Part shown: piece by piece, positions 34,602-46,700 of the stretch
Position numbering within the stretch: the first letter of the stretch is position 1
Layout of the letters: the number at the start of each line of letters is the position of its first letter
Notes under the pieces: generated by a model
Told to the model about the DNA's origin: nothing
The model's input: only the letters and a program-made list of their open reading frames with translations
Database searches by the model: none
Source of the DNA: Closterium sp. Naga37s-1
Taxonomy: Eukaryota; Streptophyta; Zygnematophyceae; Desmidiales; Closteriaceae
NCBI GenBank assembly: GCA_947471745.1
Contig: CANJKZ010000537.1
Location: forward strand, 441,501 to 505,500
Length of the DNA stretch: 64,000 nucleotides
Direction of reading: 5' to 3'
Made by a program: the position numbers and the translations under genes

Positions 34602-35422
34602 TACAAGTTGTGTGTTGTCAAGTTGTATTATGTCATCTCTACACAACGTTTTCATGTCAGCAGCTGTGTTGTACCGGTATGGAACTGGAACAAGTGTGTT
34701 GTTTCAAAGGATGAGGTTCAAGTGTTCTGGTGAGACCATGAAAGCACTCGGTGGCATTTGGAACCGGTAATGGATGATTCTCTGTGAAAGCCGTCCATCA
34801 CAGTGCTCACTGACAGCATATAACCCAGGATACGCTTGGACATTCAGAGTTTGGCTTGTAACATATAAAACCACGTGCATTTTCAGGATTATCATATCAC
34901 AGAACCATTGGATACAATTCTTTGGAAAGAATGCACAGACTGTGACCCAGGTTAATATAAACAACCACTAACATGTCAAGGACGCCCACAAATTCAAAGA
35001 CTACAGGCTTCTTGAGCAAGAGCAACTTGTGCTGCACCGAAGCAGAAGCGGAGACCTAAAGGTAAGAACAAAAGGCACGGCAGTTAGCGCAGACCTGGTT
35101 GTAAGGGGTTAGCTACGACCAAGGATGCACAGAGCAATGTGCCATCCACAATTGCTGAATGTGTGCAGAAGGCTAACCCATGGAAACATGCTTAGATCAA
35201 GGAGAGCGTGTGCGTCACTTGTAATTCCTGCTTCCCTGCTTCCCTGCTCCCCTGCTTCCCTGCTTCCCTGCTTTCCTGCTTCCCTGCTTCCCTTTCCTGC
35301 TTTCCTGCTTCACATCACCTACTAGCTGACAGCTCCAATTTCCAACCTTGCAACCGGCATATTCCCCAGTCTCTTCCTCCAAGTTCCCACTCTCACCAAC
35401 CACCACCGCCTCGTCCCTCCCC
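34602..35422. other. Convergent intergenic spacer with a short CCTGCTTCC repeat
   Basis: Lies between the 3' ends of the transporter and the GH16 gene. A run of 9-bp CCTGCTTCC-like units is present at 35226-35315. No coding frame or RNA gene supported. Confidence 0.55.
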
Positions 35423-38400
35423 TCAAGCTGTCAAGATCTTTATATCCTTATACTTGGCGAAGTAAGGCGCGTCCACGCCGCTATACGCACCCGACCACCC
35501 GCCATTGACCACCCAGCTGGCGTTCCACATGGACCCATACACATACATGGGCTTCACAGGATACGCGTCCGACTGACTGGATAACGCCTCCCTCACAAGC
35601 GCCCCGTCCACATACCACCGGATCTTCTCCCTGGTCCAGGAGAGCGTGTAGTTGTGGTAGCCGTCGGAGCAGTCGAAGGCGAGCGGTACTAGCACCTCGC
35701 GCCCGCCACCCCCGTTGACGTAGAAGTTGGTCTGCACGGCGCGGTGGTTCTTGCCCAGCCACTCGAAGTCTATCTCGTCCTGAAACCGACTGCCCTCCTC
35801 GGATGATAGCTGCGGGAGAGGGGAGGGGCGCAGGTGGGGAGAGATGGGGAAGGAGGGGGTAAGAAGAGTTGGTCTTGCCCAACCACTCGAAGTCTATCTC
35901 GTCCTGAAACCCACTGCCCTCCTCCGAGGATAGCTGCACAATTGGGGAGTGGGGCATGTGGTGGGGGGTGGGTGGTGGGGGAAGAGTAGAGTGAGGAGAG
36001 GGGTGGCTTTTGATTCGGCGTACATGTGGCCCAGCCACTCACTCGAAGTCTATTTCGTCCTGGAACCGACTGCCCTCCTCCGAGGATAGTTGCAAGGAAG
36101 GGAGTGGGGCAGGTGGTGCGCAGGTGGGGGATGGGGAGGAAGAGAGAAGGTGATGGTCGGATGGCCAGGAACGGAGCATCAGGAACGAGAGGAGTGTGAG
36201 GGGCAGCGTCCCTCACACAGGGACAGTCACAAGAGCCCAGGAGGGAGAGAGAGAGGAACAACACAGGCAACCCCAGCAAACTCACGTAGAAGGCGGACAC
36301 GAGACCGGACGCGTTCCCCCGCGGGCACTGGTAGAGCGCGGAGAACGTTCCGCTGAAGTAGCGCAGCGTGGAGTGGAAGCGCCCGCCGCACCCCGTGCCG
36401 TCGAACCGGATCGACTGATACCCGCGCTGCGTCTCCACGTGCGTCGAGCAGTAGTCGATCGCCACCGGCCACATCGCCCCTCGCCCCATCACCCGCCCCT
36501 TCGGGCGCGTTTCTAACGGAGCGCCTAGTAACGGGTCGATCGGCAGGTTGAAGTTGAGGGACGGCGCGGGGGCGAGCGCGGTGGGCGCGGCGTAGGTGGC
36601 GGAGAGGGAGAGCGCGGAGGAGCGGAGGTAGCCGGCTTGCCAGGCGTAGGGGTAGGGCGAGGTGTCGTAGAGCGAGGCGTAGAGGAACATGGTTGTGGAG
36701 AGCGGGAAGGGCGAGAGCATGTCGCGCGATAGCACTCGCAACACCTGGTTGTCGTACATCCATCTGGAGGGGGGGGAGGTCGGGAGATGGGGAAAGAGAG
36801 GGGGGGAGAGGGGGGAGAAACACGCGTGAGAAAGCGAATGCGAATGCGAATGGGAACGGGAACGGGAATGAAGGGACACGGTTAGCACGTGTAACACAAC
36901 CGAGGCGCCGAAATAACAATCCCGCCTGTCAACCCCCGCCGCCTTCCCCCGTCTACCCCCCTTCTCCCCCCTCCCTCTCCCCCCCTTCTCCCCCGCTCCC
37001 CCCCCCCCCTCTTCTCCCCCCTTCCCCCCCGCCTCTCTCTCTCGCACACACGCACATGACGAGCTGTTTGCTCCACATGATGGTGATGTTATGGAAGCCC
37101 ATCCGCTGTCTCCCATGGCCCCCCCACCGCCGCCTTCCCCGTCTCCCGTGGCCCCCCCACCCCCGCCTTCCCCGTCTCCCGTGGCCCCCCCACCCCCGCC
37201 TTCCCCGTCTCCCGTGGCCCCCCCACCCCCGCCTTCCCCGTCTCCCGTGGCCCCCCCACCCCCGCCTTCCCCGTCTCCCGTGGCCCCCCCACCCCCGCCT
37301 CTCACGCACATGACGAGCTGCTTGCTCCACATGATGGTGATGTTATGGAAGCCCACGGCGCAGTCGTCGCCCACCTCCACCTCCTGCGCGCTGCCCGGCA
37401 CGCCGTCCACGATCACCATGCACCGCACGCGCGTGCGCGCGTTGCCGAACACGCTCATCACGATCGCGTCCGTCGCCGGGCCGCCCTCCACTGTCGACAG
37501 CTGCGGCGCGGCGGGCGGGGGAACGCGCGCAGAGAGAAGGGGTCGAGGAGCGGGGGTTGGGGGAGGGGGAATGGAGGGGAGAAGGTGAGGGAGTGTGAGG
37601 GAGAGTGAGGGAGTATGAGGGAGCGCGAGGGAGTGTGAGGGAGTGCGAGGGAGTGCGAGGGAGTGTCCGAGAATGGAAGGAACGGTGGCACTTAAGCGGA
37701 TAAGTGACGGCTTGGGATTGTGCTTAGCTGGGGGAGACTGTCAGTAATCTCTGTTAGTGCCACTACGCTCGAGATAATCCATAAGTTTCGACGGCAAAAC
37801 CGTGGGCTTCGGTGCTAGTCGAACGGAACAGTAGCAGCAACAGTAGTTTTCCGCTGTCAAGGAAACGGTAATGTTGATTTCATGAAATGGAGGCGGAGCG
37901 TTGGCGGCGCACGCGGGAGTGGCGGGCTCACATAGAAGGTGGTGTCGAGCCCGCTCGCCTGCCCCTGCGGACACTGCAGACGCGCGGAGAACACCCCCGA
38001 GGGGAAGGCCAGCGCGGAGTGGATGCGCGCGCCTGAACGCCGCCAGGTGGAAGGGAGGGGGAGGGGGAAGGGGGAGGGCAAGGGGAACAGGGAGGGCAAG
38101 GGGAAGGGGAAGGGAAGGGGGAGGGGAAGTTGGAGAGAAGGGGGGGAGGGGGAATGGTGAGGCGGTGTGATGCGATGGGGCGATGGCCGTGCACAACGTG
38201 GGGACAGGCCAACAGGGCCCACTACGGACACTAGCAGTCACACCGGGCAGAGGCGGATGCGGCTTACCGAGCGTGCCGTTGAACGTCAGCGTCGTTACGT
38301 CCTTGGGGAGCGTGGTAACCAGCTCCTCTCCGTAATCCACGACGAAATCCACGATGCTCGTCGCGCGCGTCGGCGGCTTTGCCATGACCTCCTGCAGCCC

Positions 38401-39696
38401 CTGGTTCGCCTCCGGCCCCACAATTCCGCGCGACATTCCCCGCGCGCCGCTCACGCGCTTCAGCGTCTGCCCAACGGCGCTCAGACGAATAACCGCGTTC
38501 TCCAATTCTTGAAAGCTGTCGCTGTACTCGTCGCCGCCGTCGGCGAGAATCGTCGCAGCCGTCGCAGCTGTCGTGAAGGCAACCTGGTCGAGTGCAGACA
38601 ACGATTTCACGAAATCGCCAACGTCATTGTTGCTGCCACCGCCCAGGTTCGTGCCCTGAGTTGTCGCGGTCTCTACTTCGTAACCATGCGCTTTCGGCGC
38701 GCCCTTACTGCTTCGCTTCGCGATAACGCTCCCGACGTCTCGCTGACACTCGACGACGGCCTTGGCGAGGGGCACCGTCTGCTTGCGCGCGTGTGCGACG
38801 TCGCCCTTGCGAATAAATTTGTCCACCTTCTTGGACTGCGAAATGGCGAACTTGAGCGTGCGACGGCACAGTGGCGACGCAATGTACATGCTGCGACGGG
38901 CCATGCGAATGGAGCGAAGCGACAGAGTCAGCTGGTAACGCAGCTCGCCCGTTGACTTGGCAGCGTACGCGTTTTGAATAATGTCGTCAACCTCTCGCCT
39001 ACGTGGCGCCGTGGCAGCTTGAATCTGCGCCATAAGCGGCCCGCCGTTCGGAAGCCCGTTGGAAAGAGGATCAATGTAGTGATGGTCGCCGGCGGAACAC
39101 CCTTCGCCAGTCGCCATGTTGCAACCACCGGCTCGCGGCGCGTTGATGATGCGTTGGAGGCTGGTTAGCATGCTCGCGCTGCTGCGCATGCTGTGATTCG
39201 TGCCCCGCTTAAAAGGGTCGCCATGAGTGCCGGCATCGCGCTTGCCGCGTCCGCTTCTCACGCTGCCAGAGCCCTTCTTGCTGTTTCCCTTCTTCTGGGG
39301 ACCTTTGGCCTTGCGGGCCGCGCTACGCTTGCCTTTCTTGTTCTTCTTCCCGGGCCGTGGCCGCGCGGCGTTGCGGGAAGGAGGTCCCGCGCTCCCCAGT
39401 CTTTCGCGGACCTGGAGCACTCCGGACGCGCGCGGCGCGATGGAGGAAACAGAGCGGTCAGATTTGCCTGAGCTTACGGCCAGAGAGTGCGTAAGGAACG
39501 ATAGTGCGAGGAGGGATACGAGGGGGAGGAGGTTAAGAGATGAGCGTGGGAGGAGGGAGAGGAGGGATGAAGCGCGACGAGTGTAGAAACAGCAGGAACG
39601 GGGCGAAGAGTAGGAGCAGGGGTGAAGTGAAGCCCTGTGAATTTTCTCTGAAGGATCGTGGGAGGGAGTCTTGTGGCGGCGCGACGGAGCAGCCAT
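35423..39696 (-). CDS. Protein with two GH16 (XTH/CRH-like) domains, first one lacking catalytic residues, 5 exons (861 aa)
   Basis: Exons 39696-38268, 38032-37932, 37500-37310, 36763-36286, 35809-35423 join exactly (862 codons). The ATG at 39696 is followed by a hydrophobic segment (about residues 43-72), so the protein is secreted or membrane-anchored. Residues 75-460 are a Lys/Arg-rich then helical region I do not recognise (AKAVVECQRDV may hint at a pectinesterase-inhibitor-like bundle). Domain 1 starts near 466 (TLTFNGTLGARIHSALAF). Domain 2 follows YQSIRFDGTGCGGRFHS. The domains align without gaps at the active site: domain 2 has FQDEIDFEWLGK (E745, D747, E749), while domain 1 has ATDAIVMSVFGN, with Ala and Ser at the two Glu positions. 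Both have the WYVDG/WMYDN strand and C-terminal Y..SL/SMW strands. GH16 enzymes of this branch cut and rejoin xyloglucan or related wall glucans; activity is expected only from domain 2. Confidence 0.86.
35751..36093. repeat. Three tandem copies of the GH16 catalytic half-exon
   Basis: The first 60 or so bases of exon 5 (35751-35813) recur at 35875-35936 and 36027-36093 inside intron 4, each followed by similar intron sequence. The middle copy keeps an acceptor CAG and the DEIDFEWLGK coding but has no matching donor. The far copy has lost the acceptor (CAA for CAG) and meets a stop after DEIDFE. Only the copy at 35809 continues into the rest of the domain. Confidence 0.9.
37051..37355. repeat. 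Duplicated exon 3 end flanking a 33-bp minisatellite, GH16 intron 3
   Basis: The 51 bases covering the end of exon 3 and its donor (37305-37355) recur at 37051-37101 with one difference. Between them (about 37106-37300) lie about six copies of a C-rich 33-base unit containing GGCCCCCCCACCCCCGCC. The array begins about ten bases from the real donor at 37309. Both copies retain CAGCTCGTCAT and the GTGCGTG donor. Confidence 0.88.
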
Positions 39697-40742
39697 CGTA
39701 GCAGCTGTGTCTTGGCAAAGAATATGCTTCAGTTTCACGGTTGCACTAAAATCATCGGTCAGACGAAGTGTAATTCCTCAAGCTAGGCCTCTATCGACGA
39801 AAGAATCACTGAACTATATGAGACGACTAGGGAGGAGCAGGGCCGGAGACACAACAATCAAGGCAAATCAGACGCGACCTACGCTAATCCCAGAATGTTG
39901 AAGGAATTTCGCCCCATGAGCGATGGTTGGGGAGGTGGTATTGCTGCGTGCACGGACGATGAAGCTGGAGAAACGAAAATCAGTTCCGAGCTCGAGCCGC
40001 ACATTGGAAATGTATATTTTGAATTTACGCGCCCTGTCCCCGCAGTAAGGGATTTGCGAGCCACACACTTTCGCGAGGATGACGAAGTTTGTTGTCGCGA
40101 ATGGCGACCGTTGGTCCCTCAACACACGGCACGAGAGACATCGTATCGGAAACGGTCACAGCTTGACCAATATCTTTGCGTCTCGATGGTTGAAAAATTT
40201 GCGTTGTTGTTACATACACTCGAGATTACAGTTACAGCACTATGAAATATAGAACAAAAGGATAGCTTTTACTGAGCAAATCATGCATCAGATGCAGGGA
40301 AAAGGCGAGGACATACAAAGCTGGTTCATATCGGGATTGATGAGGCTCACTAGCACTACTTGAACTCCCAGCTAAGAGCAGAGTCTAAACTTGTCTTGAA
40401 ACCATGGGAAATTATGAGAAGCGATGGGACGATCTATGATTGTTTTTGCCGTGTTATTCTCCTTCCGACTGTAGCCACCGAGGCATAGAACTGGCTGCAA
40501 TTGCACCAAGGCTAGCCTGTGTGCACCTTTTGAAAGCACGAACTGCAATAGCTTCAAATCAAGCTCGCGACGAAAGACGTTCAAGGAGAGTCGGGCCAAC
40601 ACGAGTGATGTCACCTGGTTGGTCAGACAATCAGAGCACAGCGTCCAGCGGAAGGTGCAGAAATGAGGTTCATGCAAGATTGTCATGGCACGTAGAAAGA
40701 GACAGGCTGACAAGGTGCTGCAAACTGGTGTGACACCCAGAA
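39697..40742. other. Intergenic region between MurC 3' end and GH16 5' end
   Basis: Both neighbours are on the minus strand, so this holds the GH16 promoter and MurC 3' flank. Mixed GC content with no supported gene. Confidence 0.5.
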
Positions 40743-43700
40743 TCAGGAATGCTGGGCCAGCTCATGCACTATCATTATGACTGTCGCAGGCGAGGGCACT
40801 GAGGGTGTGATCAGATGAACATCGGAGGAGAAATCTATGGTGTGAAGCAGCATGAGGTAACATTAGGTGTGTGGTGGAGCATGGGAGGGGAGAGGAGAGG
40901 AAAAAAGAGGAGAGGAGAGGAGAGGAGAGGAAAAAAGAGGAGAGGAGAGCAGCGGAGAGGAAAAAAGGGGAGAGGAGAGGGGAGGAGAGGAGATGGGAGG
41001 GGAGGAGAGGAGAGAGGAGAGGAGAGGAGAGGAGAGGAGAGGAGAGGAGAGGAGAGGAGAGGAGAGGAGAGGAGAGGAGAGGAGAGGAGAGGAGAGGAGC
41101 AGAGCGGAGAGGAGAGGAGAGGAGAGGAGAGGAGAGGAGAGGAGAGGAGAGGAGAGGAGCGGAGCGGAGCGGAGAGGAGAGGAGAGGAGAGGAGAGGAGC
41201 GGAGCGGAGCGGAGAGGAGAGGAGAGGAGAGGAGAGGAGTGCAGGGCTGACCTGCTCCGAGTGTCATGATGACCACATCCTGTGCCTTGAGCCCGTGCCG
41301 GCCCCCCGCAATGCTCACTGCATCCCACAACGGCCCCTCCCACTTCCCACCCTCGCTGCTGCCCGCACTGCTGCCACCGCTGCTGCTGCTGCTGTCGCCT
41401 ATAATACCACTGCCATCTGTGGTGCTGCCTGTGGTAGCGGTGGCAGTGGCAGTGTCAGTGGCGAGGCATCGTGCTTTCACCTCCCATTCCAGGCGGTCGA
41501 TCACATCGTCCTGTGGGTTGCATGAGATGGGGGGTTGCGGGATGGGCGGTCGCAAGGCGAGAGGGGAGAGAGAGGATGTGACATGCGTGTGAGCTGGTAG
41601 GTGGAAAGAAAGGTTGATGGGAAATTTAAGACAGCGAGACACCAGGCCGAGTGGAAGGAGAGTGTGAGACGTGAGAAGGGGGGACGCTAGTGAGATGTGG
41701 GATGAGGTGGAAGCAGAGAGGAGGGGAGAGTGGTAAGGCAGGCGGCTCACAAGGCTGGGCACGTAGACAGCAGGCGGGCCAGTGATGTTGCCCGCCAGGT
41801 CAGCACCGGAGACGCCCCACCGGTTCTCCTCGCGAGCGGAGTACACCTGCAGGTCATGGCACATGCCAGGGGGGATGGGGGAGGGGATGACTCTTGGGAT
41901 GCCTCATAATCTGCTGGACAAGCCCCACTCATGCTACTTCTGCACAAACGACACGTGCAGGCATGCCATGGGGAATGATTCTGAGATGCCTCTAGTTCTT
42001 GTCCCGAGTGGAGAAGAGTGCGCGTGCAAGTGCGGTGTGGGGGATGGCATTTGAGATGCACGTCACAGCGGTGGGCAGAAGAACTGGTGCATTCAGACAG
42101 TGCTTCAACATTCACGCACAGCGACACCTGCTCATGCGTGCATGTGAGCACACACCCAGCTGCTGCTCAAACCCACCTGTGCACACCCATGTGCTCACAC
42201 ACGCAGTAGTGAGATGTGGTGGTGGGGTTGGCCACGGGGTGGCACGTGAGTGACACTCACTGCTCTCCTCCCATGCAGCCCATGCAGCATGCCTGTGCTT
42301 GCGTGTGTGCTTGATGTGGGTGGGTGGGTGGGTGTGAGTGATGGGCATGTGTGGTTGGCATGGCAGGTAGCGCCCACCTGAGTGACAATGACGCGGTCTG
42401 CTGCGCTGAAGGACGGCGCAAAGTCGTCCATAAATTGGGCCAGCCGACTGTAGGGCAGGGCAGTCACACGGGCGCGGGCGAGGGGAACGCACCGGAGGAG
42501 GTTGAGAAGGCGAGGAAGGCGGATGACAGGGGAAGGAAGGAGGTTGACACGGGAAGGAAGAGGTCGGAAGAGCGAACAAGAAGAGGGTGGAAGGGGAAAG
42601 AGAGGTAAGGAAGTGACAGGAACAACGGTGAAAGGGAGATTGGAGGATTCCTGTAGGCTTTAAAAAGCCATGGATAGAAAGCTGCAGATGAAGCAGAGAG
42701 TAAGAGCAACGAGTGTGAGACGCTCAGGAAGCGCCTGAGAGAGTTGAAGCTCGAAAACAAGCTGAAGGGAGTGACAGCTGAAGGCGGTGACAGCTGAAGA
42801 TCTGCAGCACGACAGCCAGGCCGGCAGGCGGGTCGGCGGACGGGCGGGCAGGCAGGCAGGCAGGCGGGCATGCAGTAAGCATGCAGCAGTAGAGGAGCAG
42901 GGCATGTGGAGGCGTGTGGTACGAGTGAGAGGAGTGCAGTGGCACCTGAAGGTGTGCGGCTGGAAGACCACCCATATGGGCTGCTCGTCGTATCTCTGCC
43001 TCGCCGCCTGCAGCACTGCACGCACCTGCCCAGAGGAGGTGGAGACAGAGGAGGGGGGGAATGGGCGGGAAGGTGCGAGGAGAGCTTGAGGGTTGGGGAA
43101 TGGGCGCCAGGGATGGGCCGCAGCGCAGCACATGCTGGTGCCACGATGCGTGACCATTGAGTGAATCATTGAGTGAATCACCTAGCAAGCGCACCTCAGA
43201 GGGGGAGGGGTGTGACCGCCGTGTGCGTCAAAATGCACTACCCACATGCACAAGGCAGCGCACGCAACGCACCTCAGAGGGGTGGTGGGCATAGTCATCC
43301 ACGAACGTGGCCCGCCACTTGCCCGCCCGCCCTACCACCTGGAACCGCCGCTCCGCCCCCTCAAACCACCCCAACTGCTCTGCCGCCCGCGCCACCGCCG
43401 CCCGCTGCAGCTCCAGTGATGCCGCCTCCACCTGTGCCGCGTCGCCAGCTGTCGGCGCGTCACGGGCCGCCAGCTGGGCGGCAACAACGAGGACCTGAGA
43501 GAGGGGGAGGGGGAGGTGATTGTATGAGGGGATGTGATGCATGGGGCCAAGCCAAGGCTATGGATCAAAGTGAGACACGTTGGAAGAATCAGAATTCATT
43601 AAGACAAATCCGCCAGGAAAAGGGAAGAAGAATCGAGAGAGCACGCTGTGAGTCGTACGCACGGATGGGAGTCACAGCAAGGGACATTTGAGATGTGACT

Positions 43701-46700
43701 CAAAAGAACGATGGGAGTTTTGGTGCTTACAGCAAGGGAGTTGAGCACGTTGTGTACGCCAGGCAGCTGCAGGCTCACTCGCGCCATGGGCCGGCCGGCA
43801 AACACCGTCACGTAGTCCGTGCCGCCCGCCTGGTTGGGCGCCAGCATGATGGCCCGCCAGTCGTTGCCCTCGTCCAATCCGTACGTGACAGCTGTCTGCT
43901 GCTGCTCCTCCACATCCAGCCAAGCAGCCCGTGCAGTGGCACCAGAAGCAGCAGCATCAGCAGCAGCACTATCAGAGCCGTGGGAGCCGCCGCTACCCGT
44001 ATGAGGCACGGTGGGAGAAGAGGGATTGGCAGCGGCAGTGGCAGCACGAGGGGCTGAGGCGTCGCCCTGGCTTGATCGCAGGCGGGTAACCAGCGCGCGA
44101 GAGCCTGCACTGGACGAGTGGGGGGCGGAGCAAGGTGGGGGAACGGTGCATGTGTGTATCAGGCCTCCCAGCCTGCGTGAATGGTGATGTGATGTGAAAG
44201 TGTGCACTGATGCTCTCCCTGCACGAATGGTCACAAAGAGGCGAATGCACACAGATGTGTGCCCCGTGTCTACCCTGTGTGCACAATATCATGCTGGTGT
44301 GGTGAGCAGGCGCACGCCACTCGCTCTTGAGGCGCCTCAAAATATGCCTACCCCTTCTCTATCCCGTCTTTTCCCCTTGTGCACAATATCATGCAGGTAT
44401 GGTAGGCAGGCACATGCCACTCACTTGTCGCCACACGCCACAAGAACGCCGCCCCGCTTTATGAGGCTGGTGAAGCGCGCGAAGGCCGCCCGCACCGCTG
44501 CCTGGAGGATGGGGAACAGGCAAGGATGGTGTGGGGGAGATGATGGGGAGGGGATAGGGAGGGGATGGGGAGGGGATGGGGAGGGGATGGGGATAGACGA
44601 AACAATCTTGGGGCGGAACGAACGGGGATTGTGACAAGGGTGCGTGCACGGATGGTGGAGGGAGGGAAGGAGAGGAGGCAGCGAGGGGATGGCGCAAACA
44701 GGTAACAGGTAACGCACCATTCCTGCTTCCATCCGTCCCCAGTAGCGGTGTCACCTGGACATTGAGAGGCAGATGATCCCTGTACCCTTCACTTCACTAG
44801 CACCAAAACCCATCCCCTTTAGAAGGTTCACCAAAGGAGCACGCAGTGAGCACGCAGTGAGCACGCAGTGAGCAGAGCACGCAGTGAGCACGCAGTGAGC
44901 ACGCAGTGAGCACGCAGTGAGCAGAGCACGCAGTGAGCACGCAGTGAGCACGCAGTGAGCACGCAGTGAGCAGGCAGTGAGCACGCAGTGAGCACGCAGT
45001 GAGCAGGCAGTGAGCACGCAGTGAGCAGGCAGTGAGCACGCAGTGAGCACGCAGTGAGCACGCAGTGAGCACGCAGTGAGCAGGCAGTGAGCAGGCAGTG
45101 AGCACGCAGTGAGCACGCAGTGAGCACGCAGTGAGCACGCAGTGAGCACGCAGTGAGCACGCGGTGAGCACGCAGTGAGCAGGCAGTGAGCAGGCAGTGA
45201 GCAGGCAGTGAGCAGGCAGTGAGCAGGCAGTGAGCACGCAGTGAGCACGCAGTGAGCACGCAGTGAGCACGCAGTGAGCACGCAGTGAGCACGCAGTGAG
45301 GACGCAGTGAGCAGAGCACGCAGTGAGCAGAGCACGCAGTGAGCAGAGCACGCAGTGAGCACGCAGTGAGCACGCAGTGAGCACGCAGTGAGCACGCAGT
45401 GAGCACGCAGTGAGCACGCAGTGAGCACGCAGTGAGCACGCAGAGAGCACGCAGTGAGCACGCAGTGAGCACGCAGTGAGCACGCAGTGAGCACGCAGTG
45501 AGCACGCAGTGAGCACGCAGTGAGCACGCAGTGAGCAGGCAGTGAGCAGGCAGTGAGCAGGCAGTGAGCACGCAGTGAGCACGCAGTGAGCACGCAGTGA
45601 GCACGCAGTGAGCACGCAGTGAGCACGCAGTGAGCACGCAGTGAGCAGACAGTGAGCAGGCAGTGAGCAGGCAGTGAGCACGCAGTGAGCAGGCAGTGAG
45701 CACGCAGTGAGCACGCAGTGAGCACGCAGTGAGCACGCAGTGAGCACGCAGTGAGCACGCAGTGAGCACGCGGTGAGCACGCGGTGAGCACGCGGTGAGC
45801 ACGCGGTGAGCACGCGGTGAGCACGCGGTGAGCACGCGGTGAGCACGCGGTGAGCACGCGGTGAGCACGCGGTGAGCACGCGGTGAGCACGCGGTGAGCA
45901 CGCGGTGAGCACGCGGTGAGCACGCGGTGAGCACGCGGTGAGCACGCGGTGAGCACGCCGTGAGCACGCCGTGAGCACGCCGTGAGCACGCAGTGAGCAC
46001 GCAGTGAGCACGCAGTGAGCACGCAGTGAGCACGCAGTGAGCACGCAGTGAGCACGCAGTGAGCACGCAGTGAGCACGCAGTGAGCACGCAGTGAGCACG
46101 CAGTGAGCACGCAGTGAGCACGCAGTGAGCACGCAGTGAGCACGCAGTGAGCACGCAGTGAGCAGGCAGTGAGCAGGCAGTGAGCACGCAGTGAGCAGGC
46201 AGTGAGCAGGCAGTGAGCAGGCAGTGAGCACGCAGTGAGCACGCAGTGAGCACGCAGTGAGCACGCAGTGAGCAGGCAGTGAGCACGCAGTGAGCACGCA
46301 GTGAGCACGCAGTGAGCACGCAGTGAGCACGCAGTGAGCACGCAGTGAGCACGCAGTGAGCACGCAGTGAGCACGCAGTGAGCACGCAGTGAGCACGCAG
46401 TGAGCACGCAGTGAGCACGCAGTGAGCACGCAGTGAGCACGCAGTGAGCACGCAGTGAGCAGGCAGTGAGCAGGCAGTGAGCAGGCAGTGAGCACGCAGT
46501 GAGCACGCAGTGAGCACGCAGTGAGCACGCAGTGAGCACGCAGTGAGCACGCAGTGAGCACGCAGTGAGCACGCAGTGAGCAGGCAGTGAGCAGGCAGTG
46601 AGCAGGCAGTGAGCACGCAGTGAGCAGGCAGTGAGCAGGCAGTGAGCAGGCAGTGAGCAGGCAGTGAGCAGGCAGTGAGCACGCAGTGAGCACGCAGTGA

